A stretch of DNA of 64,000 nt from Akanthomyces muscarius (GCF_028009165.1 NC_079245.1:1612001-1676000); one strand, 5' to 3'. Shown: positions 31,512 to 45,925, counted from the first letter of the stretch. Notes: a model not told the origin generated them from the letters alone. A program made the numbers and translations.

Positions 31512-33694
31512 TTTTCCCGCTTTAGTAGAGACAGACTGAATTTGATGAGATGCTGTGTCGATGCAGCCTAACAATCCAGATACGCCGACGTATGTCAACA
31601 TATATGTAGTTGAGCGTGGTGTGCTGACAAGGTACCCGCCCGTCAATTACACGTTGGAATCTGCGCATTGCATTGCGGCTGAAGCTCAGCGAAACGGAAC
31701 GCCATCCGGTAGGCAGCTGAATTAATCTTGCTGCCGTATTGGGCGTACTCACGAGGGACACCGGACGACTGGCGCAGTTGAAAATACGTCTGCCTAAAAG
31801 CCATCTCGGGCAACAGAATAGGCAGCACCATTTCCGCATCGCTGTAGAACATACACACAAAGGAAAACGAGAAACAAGTTGCCTTGGCCATATTACTCTT
31901 CTTAGTTACCACCCTGCTTCGTAACGGAGGGTTTTCACAATTTTCTGGCTGGCTAATGACACGCAAGCGGCTTCAGATGTATTCAGTAGCAGCTCGCACG
32001 GTAAGCCCTACTGACAAGGCTGGCTCGCATCATTACGTGTGACGTGGAACAGCCTACAAGAAAATTGGGCCTCGAGCTCTTGAAAGTAACGAGGATAGCT
32101 TACAACTGAATAGAGAATTAGATATTTTACCGCCGTCTTTAGATGCAGAAATAGCATTGTCAAACTTCCCGATGGTCCCTGGTTCAGGCGTAAAGACATG
32201 CACCCTGTTTCGTCTCGAAGCGGGGCTGGATCTTGAGACGCCGGCGAGACAAGCCAGAACAATTCGTTCGCCGTACCAGTAATGTGTCGTAGTTAGAACC
32301 TGTTAATCATCAACCAAAGTGTGGGTACTCGCATTTTTTGTTGCGATATAATGCAACGGTTGTAGTCGGCAAAAAGAGCTCGCCTTTCGGTTCTGCCGTT
32401 GACATGATGTGAGCGTTGACTACATACACACCTGAAAAGAGCCCTTGTTGGTATTTGGCTGGACACGGTTCTATTCCCCTGCCTGCCCATAGTGAGCTCT
32501 AGATCCAAATTTCGTAAAATTATTCTGTAATACAAAAGACTCACGAAGAAACGGTACAAGAGTAGTGGAAGATGGTTGGAGCGACATGGTTCATGCTAAC
32601 CAACGGTGGTCGTATGAAGATCAGCAAATCCTCGAAAGGCAACCCTTGACACACCAACAGGCTCCTAATTAACACCTGTACATCACTCAAAATAGCGAAT
32701 TTATTTCCTGTAATAAATCGGCCAATCCGACAATTCAGCCGCTTCCCTATCTGTAACCCGGAGGTTTCTCCAAACCGCCAAAACCCGCCCCAGACATCGC
32801 TCCGGCCGCGCGTCAGAGGCTTGGTTTCGTCCCTACACTAGTCCCGCAGCATCCGGCCGCAGCTACGATCGAACGATGAGCCGTTGCGGCTCAACTTGGC
32901 TCAACATTTATTCCTGAAAAAGAAACTTGATTACAGCGACATCCCTGACAGCCGGGGGGACTCGTGTGTGTGTGCATTAAAAGCTAAGGCGATTCCATCC
33001 TTCTTCAGTGGCTATATCGGCAACTGCCTATTAAAAGCCCCAGCGTTGCACTGGCGAAGGTGGCATTGGTGGCCTTGGATGCGACTTTCCACCACAAGTT
33101 GAGTGGTGCTGGTTGGTGCTTAAGTATCGACTCATGCCTCGCGTACCGCTCATGCACAGACACCTTTGACTTTTTTTGGTCCTTGATGGGTGCAGAGGAG
33201 AAGAAAAAAACATATACTTCGTCCTAAAGGCAACACGGTCGAAGCTTTCTCTAGTAACCTAACGCCTCGAAACCGAAATTGCCGGGCCCAATTGACCTTG
33301 AAGCCGAGCTTCGCCGTCTCCGCAGCTTTCCGTCCACACGTCAATACAACAGCACCTACAAACAAAAAAGGGCCCTTGTTTTAAAAAGAATTCTTAAAAC
33401 GAATTATTGAAGCTGCTGGGATCAAAAATACACAGTTTGCTTGATTCATTCGATCCCTCGGCGCCGCATGCTCCTATCCGTTTACTAGGCTGCCACAGCT
33501 TGGGGGCTTTGCGCGCACCAGGGTTCAAATTGAGTCTGACGTTGGCTGCGCAAGAACTTTTTCTCCCACTTTCGAATCACCAAACCTCAACATAACCGCC
33601 GAATCATAATCGACCAGACCCGCGCCCACATCGTAAGGTCCTGTTCGAGGGGAAGTTCCGGCCGACCACAGTGGTCCGGCTATTCCGGGTCCAA
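31512..33694. other. Intergenic region between proteolipid and yapsin genes
   Basis: About 2.2 kb between two divergent genes, so it contains both promoters. Open frames are short and on both strands; none shows a known domain. No repeat of note was seen. Confidence 0.5.
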
Positions 33695-35169
33695 ATGCAT
33701 TGGCACCTTATATGGGCTACGCTTTTCTGTCTCCTAGAATGGCAAGCCAATGCAATGCTGAACAAAAGCCCGCAAGAAGGTGACCCTCGCGTGGTTCAGC
33801 TGTCGCTTCAGCGCCGCAAAATTCAGGATCCCGTTGCTTACGACAGACAGCGAATCGTGAAGCGCGGAGGAACTGTTCAGACAGACCTAAGAAATCTGGT
33901 TAGTTCCTCTTCTTATGATTGAGTTTGCTGTTACTTATGCCAATTCAATAGAAAACTCTATATTTCTTCAATGCGTCACTCGGCACTCCACCCCAAGACC
34001 TGCGGCTCCATCTCGATACGGGCAGCAGTGATCTATGGGTAAACACGCCAAGTTCATCATTATGCAAATCATCGAACCGGATTTGTAGTGGATCAGGAAC
34101 ATATCAAGCGAACTCATCTTCGACGTACCGGTATTTGAACAGCCAGTTCAACATATCCTATGTGGACGGATCTAGTGCACACGGCGATTATGCTACGGAT
34201 ACATTTCGTTTCGACGACATTGGAATCGACAATTTTCAGTTTGGAGTTGGATATATGAGCAGCTCCCCACAGGGTATCTTGGGAATTGGATACCCCGAGA
34301 ATGAGATACAAGCCGTTCGCTCCGGACAGCGACCATACGACAACCTCCCTGCAAGATTAGTTGCTGACGGGCGCATTGGCACCAACGCATACAGCATTTG
34401 GCTTGATGATATCAACTCAACTACAGGAAGCTTACTGTTTGGGGGCATCGACAAATCACAGTATCAAGGTAACCTGGTGACTATTCCCGTCCAAAAGGTC
34501 GGCTCGAGCTATCGCGAATTCTTCATCACCATGACTGGGCTAGACTCTGGCTCTCAGCCGATTGCCAACGACATGGCGCTGGCTGTGTTGCTTGATACAG
34601 GATCATCCCTGACATATCTTCCCGATGACTTGGCAGATGCCGTTTTCCAGGCAGTCAACGCAACGTGGTTGAAACAATCGCAAATTGCTGTTATTCCATG
34701 TGACAAAGGAGTCAGCGAGGATAGCATAACCTTTCACTTCAGCAAGCCAGCGTCTATATCTGTTCTATTGAGAGAGCTTGTGCTACCAATCATCTCTGCC
34801 AATGGAAAACCTCCCAGACTGCCAGACGGTAGCACCGCCTGTCTCTTCGGCATATTTCCGTCTGGCAATGGAGCAAGAGTTCTTGGGGACACATTTCTGC
34901 GCAGCGCTTATGTTGTTTACGACATCGCAAACAACGAAGTGTCTCTAGCTCAGAGCAACTTTGACGCAAAGCCGGCGGGATCTGAGGTGGTGGAAATTGG
35001 CCCCGGAAAAAACCAACTTCCAGATGCAACTGCGGCACCCAACCCGGTGTCTGCTAAATCGGGACTGCCTGTGCCAGGAGGTGCGGCTCTGTCTGCAGCA
35101 TTCATGCGACAACATATAGTGCTTACTACGTTTGCGATGCTTGTTTCTTGCGCCGTTGGTGGGTTCTAG
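33695..35169 (+). CDS. Yapsin/OPSB-type aspartic protease, probably GPI-anchored
   Basis: A pepsin-family (A1) secreted endopeptidase. Exons 33695-33898 and 33952-35169 join in phase 0 to 473 residues. A signal peptide covers about 1-20 (HLIWATLFCLLEWQANA). A propeptide ends near the dibasic K56-R57, a usual processing site. The two catalytic aspartates are D90 (LDTGSSDLW) and D283 (LLDTGSSLTYLP), with a flap Tyr in ISYVDGSSAHGDY. A C-terminal Pro/Ala/Gly-rich stalk is followed by a final hydrophobic segment (HIVLTTFAMLVSCAVGGF), as expected for GPI attachment. Yapsins process cell-surface and secreted proteins and maintain the wall. The start was chosen for the signal peptide; frames upstream lack one. 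Confidence 0.92.
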
Positions 35170-35972
35170 ACAGCAAGTGTATTTTTGATCTTTTGCAGCA
35201 TGGCGCCGGCGGTTGCATTGGTACAGTCCAGCCAGGCCCGGGGAATGTTCCATTGCGTTTTTACATGACCGTTAGCGTTAGATGCATTATATAGCTATCA
35301 TAACGCTATCGTATATCCAACACCAAAAACGAGCAATAGAGCAGCTTATTTTAGAGGTGGACGCCGAGCCAAGGCCGAGGGCAAACAGAAACTCGCCGAT
35401 GAACTTGGATGACAAGATGCTGGTTAGGCTACCATGACACATTCGGTCCTAGGCGACGGCGACTCCTTTGCAAGTGATGAGATTTTTTACCGATACGAAC
35501 TCCGTAAAGCACAATTTTATTACAGATTGATGCCGGCAGATATATACTCTTGACAAGACGCCCATCGAGTCCTCGCCAACGCGCGAGAGAATCTCTGCGG
35601 TGGTAAATGCGGGTTGCTCGCAGGAGCTGCCAAGCCGAATAATGAGAGAACAATGCGGTGGCTTTCGAGAAGTCAAGTAGCGACAATTAAGGCATTATTG
35701 AAGCAAGGCAATTCATTGAACAGAAGCGCATTCGTAAATATCCTTATTATATTTCGTACATGGCTCCTCAAGTCGTCGCAGGGCATCAGCCTTCGTACGC
35801 CGATGCAGCCAGGTAATTTCATTTCCATCCAATTCAAAGCAATGAGTGAAGTAGTTGCTCGCCTATACAAAGCTACCAGCCGTCCCGCAAGCACCGAAGT
35901 GAATAAATCAACAAATACAAAAGCCATTAACATGGATTGTTCTCGACTTGAGGTTTGGGCTGTTGCTGTGCC
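35170..35972. other. Convergent 3' gap between yapsin and Zn2Cys6 genes
   Basis: About 800 bases between two convergent stop codons, expected to hold both 3' untranslated regions. No gene is supported. Confidence 0.5.
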
Positions 35973-38735
35973 CTATGGCCCATTCCACGGCGGTATGTCG
36001 TCGGTGAAAAAGTTCCACGGCATGTTGATGCCACCAGGCAACTCGCCAGTGTCTGTCAGCGAATTGGTTATCTGCGCTGCAAAGATGTCGTCCTGGCTAG
36101 GCCACATCGAGTTGATCATGCGATCTTGAAACACCCTGAGGTCTATCCGGTTCTCCGCCGGCGTGTTTCCCAAGCCAAAGATGGTGCTCGTCCCTACACC
36201 ACTGACGGCGACCGGCGATTCGTTTTTGCTGCTGGCGGCGCCACCGCTGCCAGAATGGGGAAGCGCAGGTGAAGATGTGTTGGAGGGTGAAGAGCGGTCA
36301 GGGAGCGAAAACACGCCGCTGAAGCCCGTCGGGCCCGATTTCCACGAGTTGGGCTCCCCTAGGCTGCCTTGAGCAGCCACGTTCTGCAGCGATGCGATCC
36401 CGCCATCTCGGTCCTGCGGTAGAGGACTAGCTGAAGTTCTTTTGCGCTTGTTCGCATACGTCTCAGTGACGTCGATCACTGTCGGTGGGTTTGCGGACCC
36501 GGCGACGTTTCGAGTCACGGCCCCGATCATAGGCTGGTAGCAATCGGTTCCGGTAAGTCTCTTGACAGTTGGGTCGGAGCTTCTTGACACAAGTTCAACC
36601 CTGTGGCCTTTGGGATTTTCCAGCGGCAGGCGTCCTGGTAAAACAGGCATGATTTCAGAGTTGCGCGAGACGGAACTTCGTACAAATAATGGAATATTGG
36701 CCATCCCATACATTTCTGAGTTGCGATATTTCGCCAGGGCTGGAAATCTGATTTTGGAAGCGAGGCCGTTTGTGTCAATGTCATGGCATGCTTGTTGCAG
36801 AAGAGCCCTGGTTATTTGGTGGCTGCGACCGATCGCTTCCATTGAATGGACAATGACTTCGAGATTAGACACATCAACCGGGCTAATATCATTTGACGAG
36901 TCTTTCTTTGCCATGTAGACATAGACAGTTGTTGCGCAGTACATGGCTATTGCGCACATTGGGCTTTTCTGTGGTGAAAGTCAGCATGCGATCGGGTATA
37001 GAGAGAGGCAGCTTGAGCTTAACACTTACAAACATGCCTGTTCTGTGAGCCGTCATCTTGACAATGTTGACGACCTCTTCTGCAGATGTTTTCAAGCGCC
37101 GTATGCTCTCGCTGATTATGGGCTGTGGATGTTTGTGCTTTTCTGCAAGTTCAAGTGCTGCGTGGTGTAGACAAATGATGGAGGCATGCAGATTGAGGTT
37201 GACATGAACGGCACCAGGATCTCGCAAATGGGCTGGCAGCTGGAACCTTTCCGGAAGGAACATGAAGACGCTGGAAAGCTGATTGTCAAGCTCTCGATGG
37301 CGCCTCCAGAAGCCGCCATGCGCCAAATCTTCTGGATTGTCGTCGGGCTTCGGTCTGTGTACGTGCCGCAGTATCGACTTGAAAAGTTGGCAAGTAACGA
37401 TTGTACCGGCGAACCCTGCATAGGAAGCACCCTCGAAAACCTCGTGCAAGTAGGCTGTGCGTTCTTCTTCTCCAGAAGAAAAGGCGGCCTCGGATGCCGG
37501 CAGCCGTGTCATAATCTGCACCGCTCATCAGCTGCAAATTCGACAATATCTGACAGGGAGGGAAAGGTTACATCTTCTGCATTAATGAGGTACGGCCAGC
37601 CCGTCGATATTGAAGCATGGCAGTCAATAGCAAACGCTCCCCAGAAAACTCGCCGCCTCTCCTCCAGCTCAACCCAAGACCGTGCAGGCCCCAGAGCAGG
37701 AGGTAGATCGTCAATCCCACCATCCAGCCGATCGAGACCCATCATTTGGCAGATGCGTACAGATCTTGAGCAGCTCATAGACGCCCGCGTGAAAAGCAAT
37801 TTCTTTGCCTCATATGTCGAGAGAATTACCCATGTCTGTGCATGATCTAGAGTAATAAAATGCTCGCCGTCGTCCTAGTTTGAAAGTCAGTCAATTAGTC
37901 GATCAAGCAATGCAGGCCAACACTTACTTTCATTTCGTCGGCTTGGATATAATGCCGCGCACGGCGATAAAATACTTCGGAGTAGGCCTCATACTTCGCG
38001 TGGCCATGGGATGCCAGCGCCCAGATGGCGTATTGGAGGCACATGGCTGGACGACGCAAGGCATCGCCATAGAATGCGCTCAAATACTTGCCTGAATGCA
38101 CGACAGGTGCCATGTGATAAGACGAAGCGAAAAATGTGGTGTGACTACGACATCGTCAATAAAATTGGTGCCAAGAATGTGTAGCGAAACTGACAGGTCT
38201 TCTATGATATCAAAGGGAGGCAAGGCCTCGGTCATGCCAAGGCCAATGAGCTGTGAGTCCTTCTGATGGCTTCCATCTTGGCTGCCAGATCCTGCTTCCA
38301 AAAATGGGTCTGCACCGATATCTGGGGCCAAGTGAAGGTAGTCTCTGGATTCAAGACCAGCATCGACAAAACCCCCCTCAGATGGCTCAAGGTCCTCTGT
38401 AGAACCTTGACTAGGCTCTTTTGCATTGATGTCTTTCAACAGGCCCTCAACTTGAGCTACATTGAGTGTCAGCACTGAGAGTTTAAAGGAGGCAGATATC
38501 ACGAGGGAAGTGTACCTAGGCGGGCTTCTAATTCTTTGACATTTTTCCTCTTAAAGGTTGGTTTCCGACGTGATTCTGGGTACAGACATTCGCCATCGAC
38601 CTTGACGCATCGTGCACAAGCAGGCTTGCTGCGGTCGCATTTGAGCTTTTTAGCTCGGCAGGATACACAAGATAGGGGCTCCAGATCTGGGACCGCACCG
38701 GCTGGAGGCGCATTAGAAGCAGTATTTTCAGCCAT
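35973..38735 (-). CDS. Zn2Cys6 fungal-specific transcription factor
   Basis: A nuclear DNA-binding regulator, target unknown. Six exons (38516-38735, 38195-38456, 37928-38144, 37572-37874, 37030-37515 and 35973-36968) join in frame to 827 residues. The binuclear zinc cluster has C23, C26, C33, C40, C43 and C50 spaced CX2CX6CX6CX2CX6C, then a basic linker and a short coiled coil (LEARLAQVEGLLKDI). The fungal-specific regulatory domain (about 160-480) starts FFASSYHMAPVVH and includes RRPAMCLQYAIWALA and RRRVFWGAFAIDCHAS. The C-terminal 250 residues are Ser/Pro/Asn-rich, as in an activation region. What looks like a frameshift near 38145-38194 is a 50-nt intron with a TTGAC branch and TAG acceptor. 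Confidence 0.9.
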
Positions 38736-41700
38736 CTTGGGGGGCGTCGCTCCCGTGAGTGACGCGCGTTGCGCGATTGGGGCAAGCTGGCTATGCTAGA
38801 CTCCTGTTATACGATGGCGTGCCGTAATTGAGTGGAATGAAGTCCCATGATCGATCTATCATGTAGCTAGAGACTGTAGCAGCAGATAGGTGGCTTAGGT
38901 ATTGATTTCTGATGGCGATCTCCAAATTTGCAGTCATCATTCGTGAAGCGCTAAATCGCCAGGTGCCGGTCATCAGTGGTGGCGCCCGATTATTAAGCCT
39001 CTTGGTGCCTCAGCCTTACCAGTACACTGGCTTCCTCGGAGTTAAGTGGCAGCAGCCGAAAGCTGGCAAGATCACCATGGCACATTGCGAGTCATGGCGG
39101 AAATATTGCTCTCGCATGTCTTTTCCTTCATGGCTCTAACATCAAGATTGCGAATTGTGAAGAACTGCATTGTCTACACCCAAAACATGAGCGTGGCAAT
39201 GGACTGTTGTGGATGTCTGGTGATAGATCCGGCTTCGTGGCTTGATCTCACTGTGGAGGTGCTGCAAGACAAAACATCAGCCAGCCTGCTCAGGATTGTT
39301 TAGTACAGCAGGGTGACTGATGTATGACACTGACGACCAGTAACTTATGTCTCTTTGGTAACGAGCGCACGACTCCGCAACTCAAATAAGCGGCGCCTTC
39401 GATCGGACGCAGGGAAAATTCACCATCTACGAAGTACGTGAGGCACCGTCCAAAAGAACCCGCCGTTCTAAATCGCCACCGTATCTAATGTTGGTTAGCG
39501 CGAAAAGTAATCTTGCGGCTGAGCTGTCGTTCCAAAGCACCGAGCACGTTTCGCTTCTCAAACAAATAACAGAGCGACCGCGTGAACTCTCCGATTTCCG
39601 TTGCGCTTTTTCTTCATCACGATGTCGCTGTCACATTGTAGCTTCGATCTCGCAACCTCCGCGCCGCGGCTCCCGCGTATCGGCGCAGAGGTGTGCCAAT
39701 TACTGATTAATCGCTCTGCAACTTTGTATTTTTTTTTTATTTCTTCCCTCGACGCTCGGAACAGTGACTTTCTGCAATTTACCCCTGTGGAGACAAGGCA
39801 CGCTGCCGCGGAACTTTAAATCATGGAGAATCGACTTGCAGATTGTCGAAATCAAGGGAGTAAAGGAGACTATGTGGAGTTTGGCCTTGACATGAAAGGT
39901 GGTGCGACCAGCAAGCTTGTTGACACTGACGTCTGCCCACAGAAGTGGCGCTCGAGAGACAGGCTGTCGGTAAACTGGTTGGCTGGCAGCGTCTCGCTCG
40001 TATAGCAACCATGCATTATACCTATACATGTAGGCCTGTGCAAATAAGGGTCACCCCGGCATTGTCACAGTGGAGCGTACTGTGAAATGTTGACACAAAC
40101 CTTCGTCTGAGAGACGAAGACCGAGTCAGAGTGTACAAACCAATGCTAGCCAACATTGAGCGTAACCCAGATGCCACAATCCCAGGATCTCGGGGAGAAT
40201 TTGTCTTGCGATAATTGTCTGCATCTGAAAGTCTGCCACTAGTTAGTTGTGACGAATCAAAAAATGTGCGCCAATTTCCTACTAGCTTCAAGCCCACCGC
40301 ACCCTCCTGTTGGCTATGCACATTTTCTTTTGCTGATTCCTCGTACGATAGTATTAATTCCATTGAAGTAACTTCTTTCCAGTCCTCCTTTAATGCCATC
40401 GGGCGAATAAGGCCTCTCGGGCGGGAATTACTTTCTCAATTGCCCCTAACATTAGCTGGAACCAATCACTCACCTGAAGTTCTCGGTCCGAGCGCCATGT
40501 CATGTTGGCACGAAGCGGCGCTTTAGATTAGACTACTGACTTACAGTATCGGAACTGGTTTTCCTTCCCGCTTTTGCGCACGTGCTATACCACGAATGCT
40601 GAAACTTGGGTCGGCGGGCCAAACACCTGTGCATCGTCCCATTCCCTCTTTAGACCAGGCTGCCCGAGCTAACAGCCATATTGAGTACAGATTTGCAGTG
40701 CGGATTCGTAAATATACGTCGGATATCCGATAAAATCGGCTTATCCACTATATGCTAGCTAGTAGCCGGTTCGGACAATTGACTTTGCAACGTGCTGGTG
40801 GCGGTACTCGGCGAATAGCGAAACGCGTCACCAGAGTTGCTTCCTCGCACGGCCGCTGAACCTTCTGCTGCAGGGAATAATCACCTGAAAAACCATTTCT
40901 TTTACTCGCCCAAAGGTCGCTTATTCAGTCTTTCTTTCTGTCTTTCTCAAGGCTCGAGACATATACTCTACATGCTGTAAGAAGCCGGGCACTATCGCTC
41001 TGAACCGCAATATGTAACCGCGAATGTACAACTAGTAGATGCCCCAGAGTCAAATTTGATTTGCCTATACTCGTTGGGACAGGCCCAAAACTCTTCGGGG
41101 TATTCTCCGCAACACGTCAAACAGAACTCTGCGGGTGCGGCTGGTACGTTGCAGCTCACCCCATAATTGTCAGCTTTAACTTTGCGGCTTGGGATCCAAT
41201 GCCGGTCTGTTATGAAGACTTCCTTTGCAGGGTACAGGGGCCGAGCAAAGCTTTGACTCGAATTTCCTACTGGGTCGTTGGCATCTCGCGGCTCTGCCAC
41301 CACGCCTGGGCGTGAGAACGAAGACGTTGCACTAACTTACACCCGGCCATCTGATCCAGTACCCTAGTTTTTCACTTTAAAAAAACGACAAAGCGAGCAC
41401 ATCATGGCATCACGCACTGTAACTTTGTACCCGGTGATTTGTCTAGGTAGGGGAGTAGTGGAATGTCCAGGCAAATCCCCAAGGAAGAGAGGAAGAAGGA
41501 AGGCCCATACCACTGTCTATCGCCGAACACTCTATTTCGCCCCAAGACTTGTTGATAGAGCTGTATATCCAGACTAGCCTCGGCTAACCACTTAAAAGGG
41601 AGCACACCTTCGTATTGAAAGGACACTTTCCCTGATGCGGAACTTTCTTTGAAACGGTATCCCGGCCGATGCATACCGAGAGTGACAGGCGAAACGATAG

Positions 41701-44614
41701 ATGGCACACGAGATGCAACGGCTCTCTCTGATTACCTAGGCGAACGGGAAGGAGACGGACGACATACATGTACACTAGTCCGAAAACTCAACGGCATACC
41801 CGTGTCGGTTCCCTCCCAGACAACACTCAGCTTTGTGGCCGAGGCCCCACGTACGTGACGGCACAAAGGCACGGCAGTATATTGCATGTGCCAGCTCATC
41901 ACTTCAGAAAGAAATATCATTGGCCGTACTGTATCATGACATAGGTCCTATAAGAACAAAGTTTTACCTTCAGTTTCTTTCTTATCGATCTTCCGCTCCA
42001 GCAGCCTCTTCTTTATGCTGAGCTTAACAAAGTCACACCATGTCGCGCAGCTGCACTTAAAACCACCAAGCTCGTCAACCTGAACTGGTGACTGTCGCTA
42101 CTTTCGATGGACAGCGAGTGCTATGCCACGTGTTTTTTTTACGAGGCCGTTTAGATAGAGCAAACATCAGCCATGAGCTCATCGTGAACTGGTACCACCC
42201 GCAAGGAGGCCCGGCCCACGTTGCTCGCCATGCGACGCTCGTCCCAGAGAAAACGGCATGCTTGCAAGGGGCCACAAATATTCGATGATGACTATTCTAC
42301 CAGTAGCTGGGGATCCTGGGTTTTTTCTTATCAATTACCCTGTTTGCTCTATCTTATATCTGGACATGTCCGACGTGTACCGTCACCCCCCACCCCGGTA
42401 ATCATTAGTACATGGAGCCAAGACGGGTGATGCAGCCCAAGCCCTGTCAACACCCAAGCTGACGCGCTGTAAAAGGCTGGAGATATTGCTGTGGAATGAA
42501 CGGAAACACTGTAGGGATGGTGTGTTTTACGTGAGCAGGAAGAGTTGCAGCGCATTACTCCGCTGATCTTTAGCCCCCATAACTGTCAACACTCAAGGCA
42601 GAGATTCAGCCACACGTCGGAATCGCAAAACAGGAACTGATGGCCAAGACCAAGAGGAGTGGGAGTAGCCAGACGAGCAAGGCAAGTCTTTCCGTGGCCA
42701 GAATAAATTTGAGCGCTGGGGTGTCAGTGGAGCTTGTCAGCGTCCTTTGTCTCCGACAGAATAATAGGGTTGCTACCATGTAATAATATCTATTCTACCG
42801 CTTTGAATCGGGATCCCTTGCTCCTCTCGCCTGCCGCTTTCCCCTCCGCTCTGGCGTAAAGGCCGCAGTGGCCCTGCCCCGAGCCTCGGTGGCGCTCTCA
42901 CAGCGCACCACACTTGGGAGTGATATCCGGATGTAGGAGGGAAGGCATACAAGAAAAAGCAAGTCGGGGTTCAACATGACATACCTGCCATGCGCCTGGT
43001 TCCACTAAGTCGGGCTCCATTCCCCGATGGGCAAGGAGCGAGCAGGGCAGCCTTGGAGGAGAGAGCATGCGGCAGAGAGCTGGGATGACCGATCCCCGCA
43101 ACCGACCTGCGCCCGCTGTCGCATGGACTCGCCGAAACATGGCATGACCATGGTTGACAAAAGCCACCCAGATATGTAGCTCGACAGAAACTTCCGCTAT
43201 ATTCCGCAGGACTTGGAAAGAAGAAGACGTGCGAGGCGAGCTTAGATCTTGGGTTACTATTCAGGTGTCCGGGAGCTACCACGCTGAAACCAACGCAGCG
43301 CGCAGCTGTGTGTGATGTATCATCTATGCAGCAAATACTGACTAGCCGGGACGGCCGTCGGTGTGACCGTTGCAAGTTTTCTTGCATTTATACTCGGATG
43401 ATGCAGCGGGCGTAGACATGCAAGCCAAGACCAAACCCAGCACACCATCTAAGCGTCCAACAAGGCGGCCTTGATTTCTAGCATTATGCGTTAGATTAAG
43501 CCGAGGATGTGCAAATAAAAGACAAGTATGAAACAAATAACAATTCCCAGGCGCAAAATTGTCTTTGATCCGAAAGAGGAAGTTCAAGCGCCGGACATGC
43601 TGTGTATGTTTTTAAAGTTTTCTTCAACACTCGGCTCTCTGTGAGCCGCGCCGTTACCCAGTCTTAGCGGCCCAGAGTCCCCCGATGCACGTTTCAATCT
43701 TCGTTGCCTAGTGAATCAAGATTTTGTGCACGTTCCTCTGCCGTGCCCTGAGGGCTCGTGGCCCATTTACTTGTCTCTGTTCGAGTGTATCGCGTACTAA
43801 CAGACGTCTGCATTCAAGCTATGTGGAACGAATCAAGGCATAGGTTAGTAATGGGACTTCAATGACGACTGAAGAGAATAAAACACAATCGTAGATATGA
43901 ATTCGTGCAATAAATGGCCCAGCAAGGCAGATATAAGCGCAAGAAGCGTGGATGAGCATACGGGTGACGATAGAGCCCCTGCAGCCATCGAAACCAGAGC
44001 AAGGGGGTTTGAGTAATACAATTACAATGAATATACTCTGTATCTTTCCTAGTTTTTGTTGTATTGTCAGTCTTATTATATCTCTTCTTTTCATAAGAAA
44101 GAGTTGACAAATACCGGCTTGGTCTTTCTTACCCGCCCCTCGAACATGCTGGATTGAGAGCATTTGGGGCCATCGACGGTTGAACAATAACGCAAAGACA
44201 GGCATAGTTTAAAATCGGGATATTATTTTCGCTGTGATGTATCCATCTCAGTTATGGTTAGTGCCGTCTGTGTCTAAATTCAAAAGGTATATGTGCTTAT
44301 ATCGACAGCTAGTCTTGGCTGCTAAGCTTGTTTCAAATGCCACGTTTCCCGTAATCCTAGTTCTCCGTACAGTCATATATCCAATGCCAAATACTCCGTG
44401 CAATATCCTGAATAGGCGCATATGTGAATGCTGAATGCGCCAGAACAATAAACCTTGTTCTCAAATAAAATGAGGCAAGTAAACTCGGAAGAAGCCGAAA
44501 TTAATCCGCATAGGAGAACTAATTTCACCAATTGATGGCAAACGTTCTAGTACCTATGAGGAGCACCATCCACAAGCATCTAGTTTACTTGACGCTTCGC
44601 GCATCTGCAACGAC
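38736..44614. other. Gene-poor region between the Zn2Cys6 and homeobox genes
   Basis: About 5.9 kb with no supported gene. The longest open frames (about 100-140 codons) overlap one another on both strands and lack recognisable domains or codon bias. A T-rich tract lies near 39730. This is the 5' flank of the Zn2Cys6 gene and the 3' flank of the homeobox gene. No transposon ends or tRNA/5S signatures were found. Confidence 0.5.
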
Positions 44615-45925
44615 TTAGTCTCGCTGGAGATCGCCAACGCTATGCATGCGTGGGCTAGCATCGTACGTGCTCTCGCAGTCAAGACCGGTAACATCCATAT
44701 CAGCGCTGCCTATAGAGGCTCGATCGACACCAACACGATTGTGCATAGCGTCATTTTCGGCACGAGCGTTGTTAATCATTGTGGGGAGCTGTCGTCGGCG
44801 AGCATTAATGAACCAGTTGGAGATTTGGTCTGACACCATGTTAGTTAGAACACAGAAAGAAGCACACGATCATCGAACATACTCATCTGTAGACCTGTTA
44901 CACGCATCAAGTCTTGCTTCTCATCCTCAGTAGGGTAAGGATGCTGCAGATGAGCAACGAACCAAGAGCGCAGCTTATCAGTAGTCTCCTTGGGAAGATT
45001 GCCACGACGCTTGCGCTGCTTGGTTTCTCCCCCAATGCCCATCATTCCCTCATTATATCGAGCAACGTCATGCTGCGGCATAAAATACCGTGAAGGGGCA
45101 AAGGGCGAGCGCTCTTCTGAGCGTACCGGGCCTGCAGACATGGGATGGCGAAACCTGTTACCATTATCGTAAGGTCGAGAATTGAACACGGGACTTCTGC
45201 TGGAGTGTCCGGCATGGTATTCCTCCATTCTTTGACGAGCGACGTAGTCGTCGGCGTACTGTCCATCGCGACCACGTTCCAACCCAGGCGGTAGAGGCAA
45301 GCTGTGGAGAGAAGGCCGGTGCTCACGGTTCGCAAACTCGGGAGAAGCAGACATGGAAGACTTGTAGTGCGCAGGCGCCTGGCTCCTCCAGCTGTCCTCG
45401 GCGGTAGGCGGCCGTTGGAAGCTGGGCGAGATGTTGCTCGAAGCTGGGCGCTCGGGGCTGGGGTAGAGGCGAGGAACTTGGTGGGAGCGGAGGGATTCGG
45501 TCTCCAGATCGTTAGAGATGCGCCTTCTCTTGCTGGTTGGCGAGTGGATATACTCCGAGTGGCCGGTAGGAGCAGAATCTGTCCAGCCTTGAGTGTGTTT
45601 AGATGGGTGTGATGGGCGTCCTTGGCGATCCGTGTTTGTGGCTAGGTGGATTTCAGGAATTGCCTACAAAGCTCTGTTAGTCTCGCGTGCTGTGTAGACA
45701 TTGACAACCAAGATCTTTTACCTGTCGAATAGAAGGAAGAGCAACAGGATTGGGGTCAGCTCGTGGGGTGGCATAGTCTGACGAGCGGGCTCCCCAACGC
45801 CCATTTTGAAAGGCAGAGCTGGGGGGAGGAGTTGGAACAGCAATCATTGCCATCTTGGAGCCTGTACTAGGGAATTGGTCGGGTCGTGAAAATTGAGGTT
45901 GATGCCGTGGTGGGCTCTGGGCCAT
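44615..45925 (-). CDS. TALE-class homeobox transcription factor
   Basis: A nuclear DNA-binding regulator. Exons 45722-45925, 44883-45663 and 44615-44829 join in frame to 399 residues. The homeodomain (about 284-345) is of the TALE/KN class: RRGNLPKETTDKLRSWF, then the three-residue loop extension at HPYP, then NQISNWFINARRRQLP. Asn337 (homeodomain N51) and W334 are intact, so it should bind DNA. The second intron falls just before helix 3, between Met328 and Asn329. The N-terminal 280 residues are Pro/Ser/Arg-rich and disordered, with a basic patch SKRRRIS that may aid nuclear import. Fungal relatives control development (fruiting body, conidia, appressoria). Its 5' side opens onto the 14.5-kb desert. 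Confidence 0.92.

Noticed and set aside
33500..33545. GGGTTCAAAT sequence resembling a tRNA B box
   Set aside because: No acceptor or anticodon stem can be paired around it, and no A box precedes it at the right distance.
38090..38200. Apparent frameshift in the Zn2Cys6 regulator
   Set aside because: A 50-nt intron (38145-38194) with GTCAGT donor, TTGAC branch and TAG acceptor restores the frame and the family motif, so the gene is not broken.
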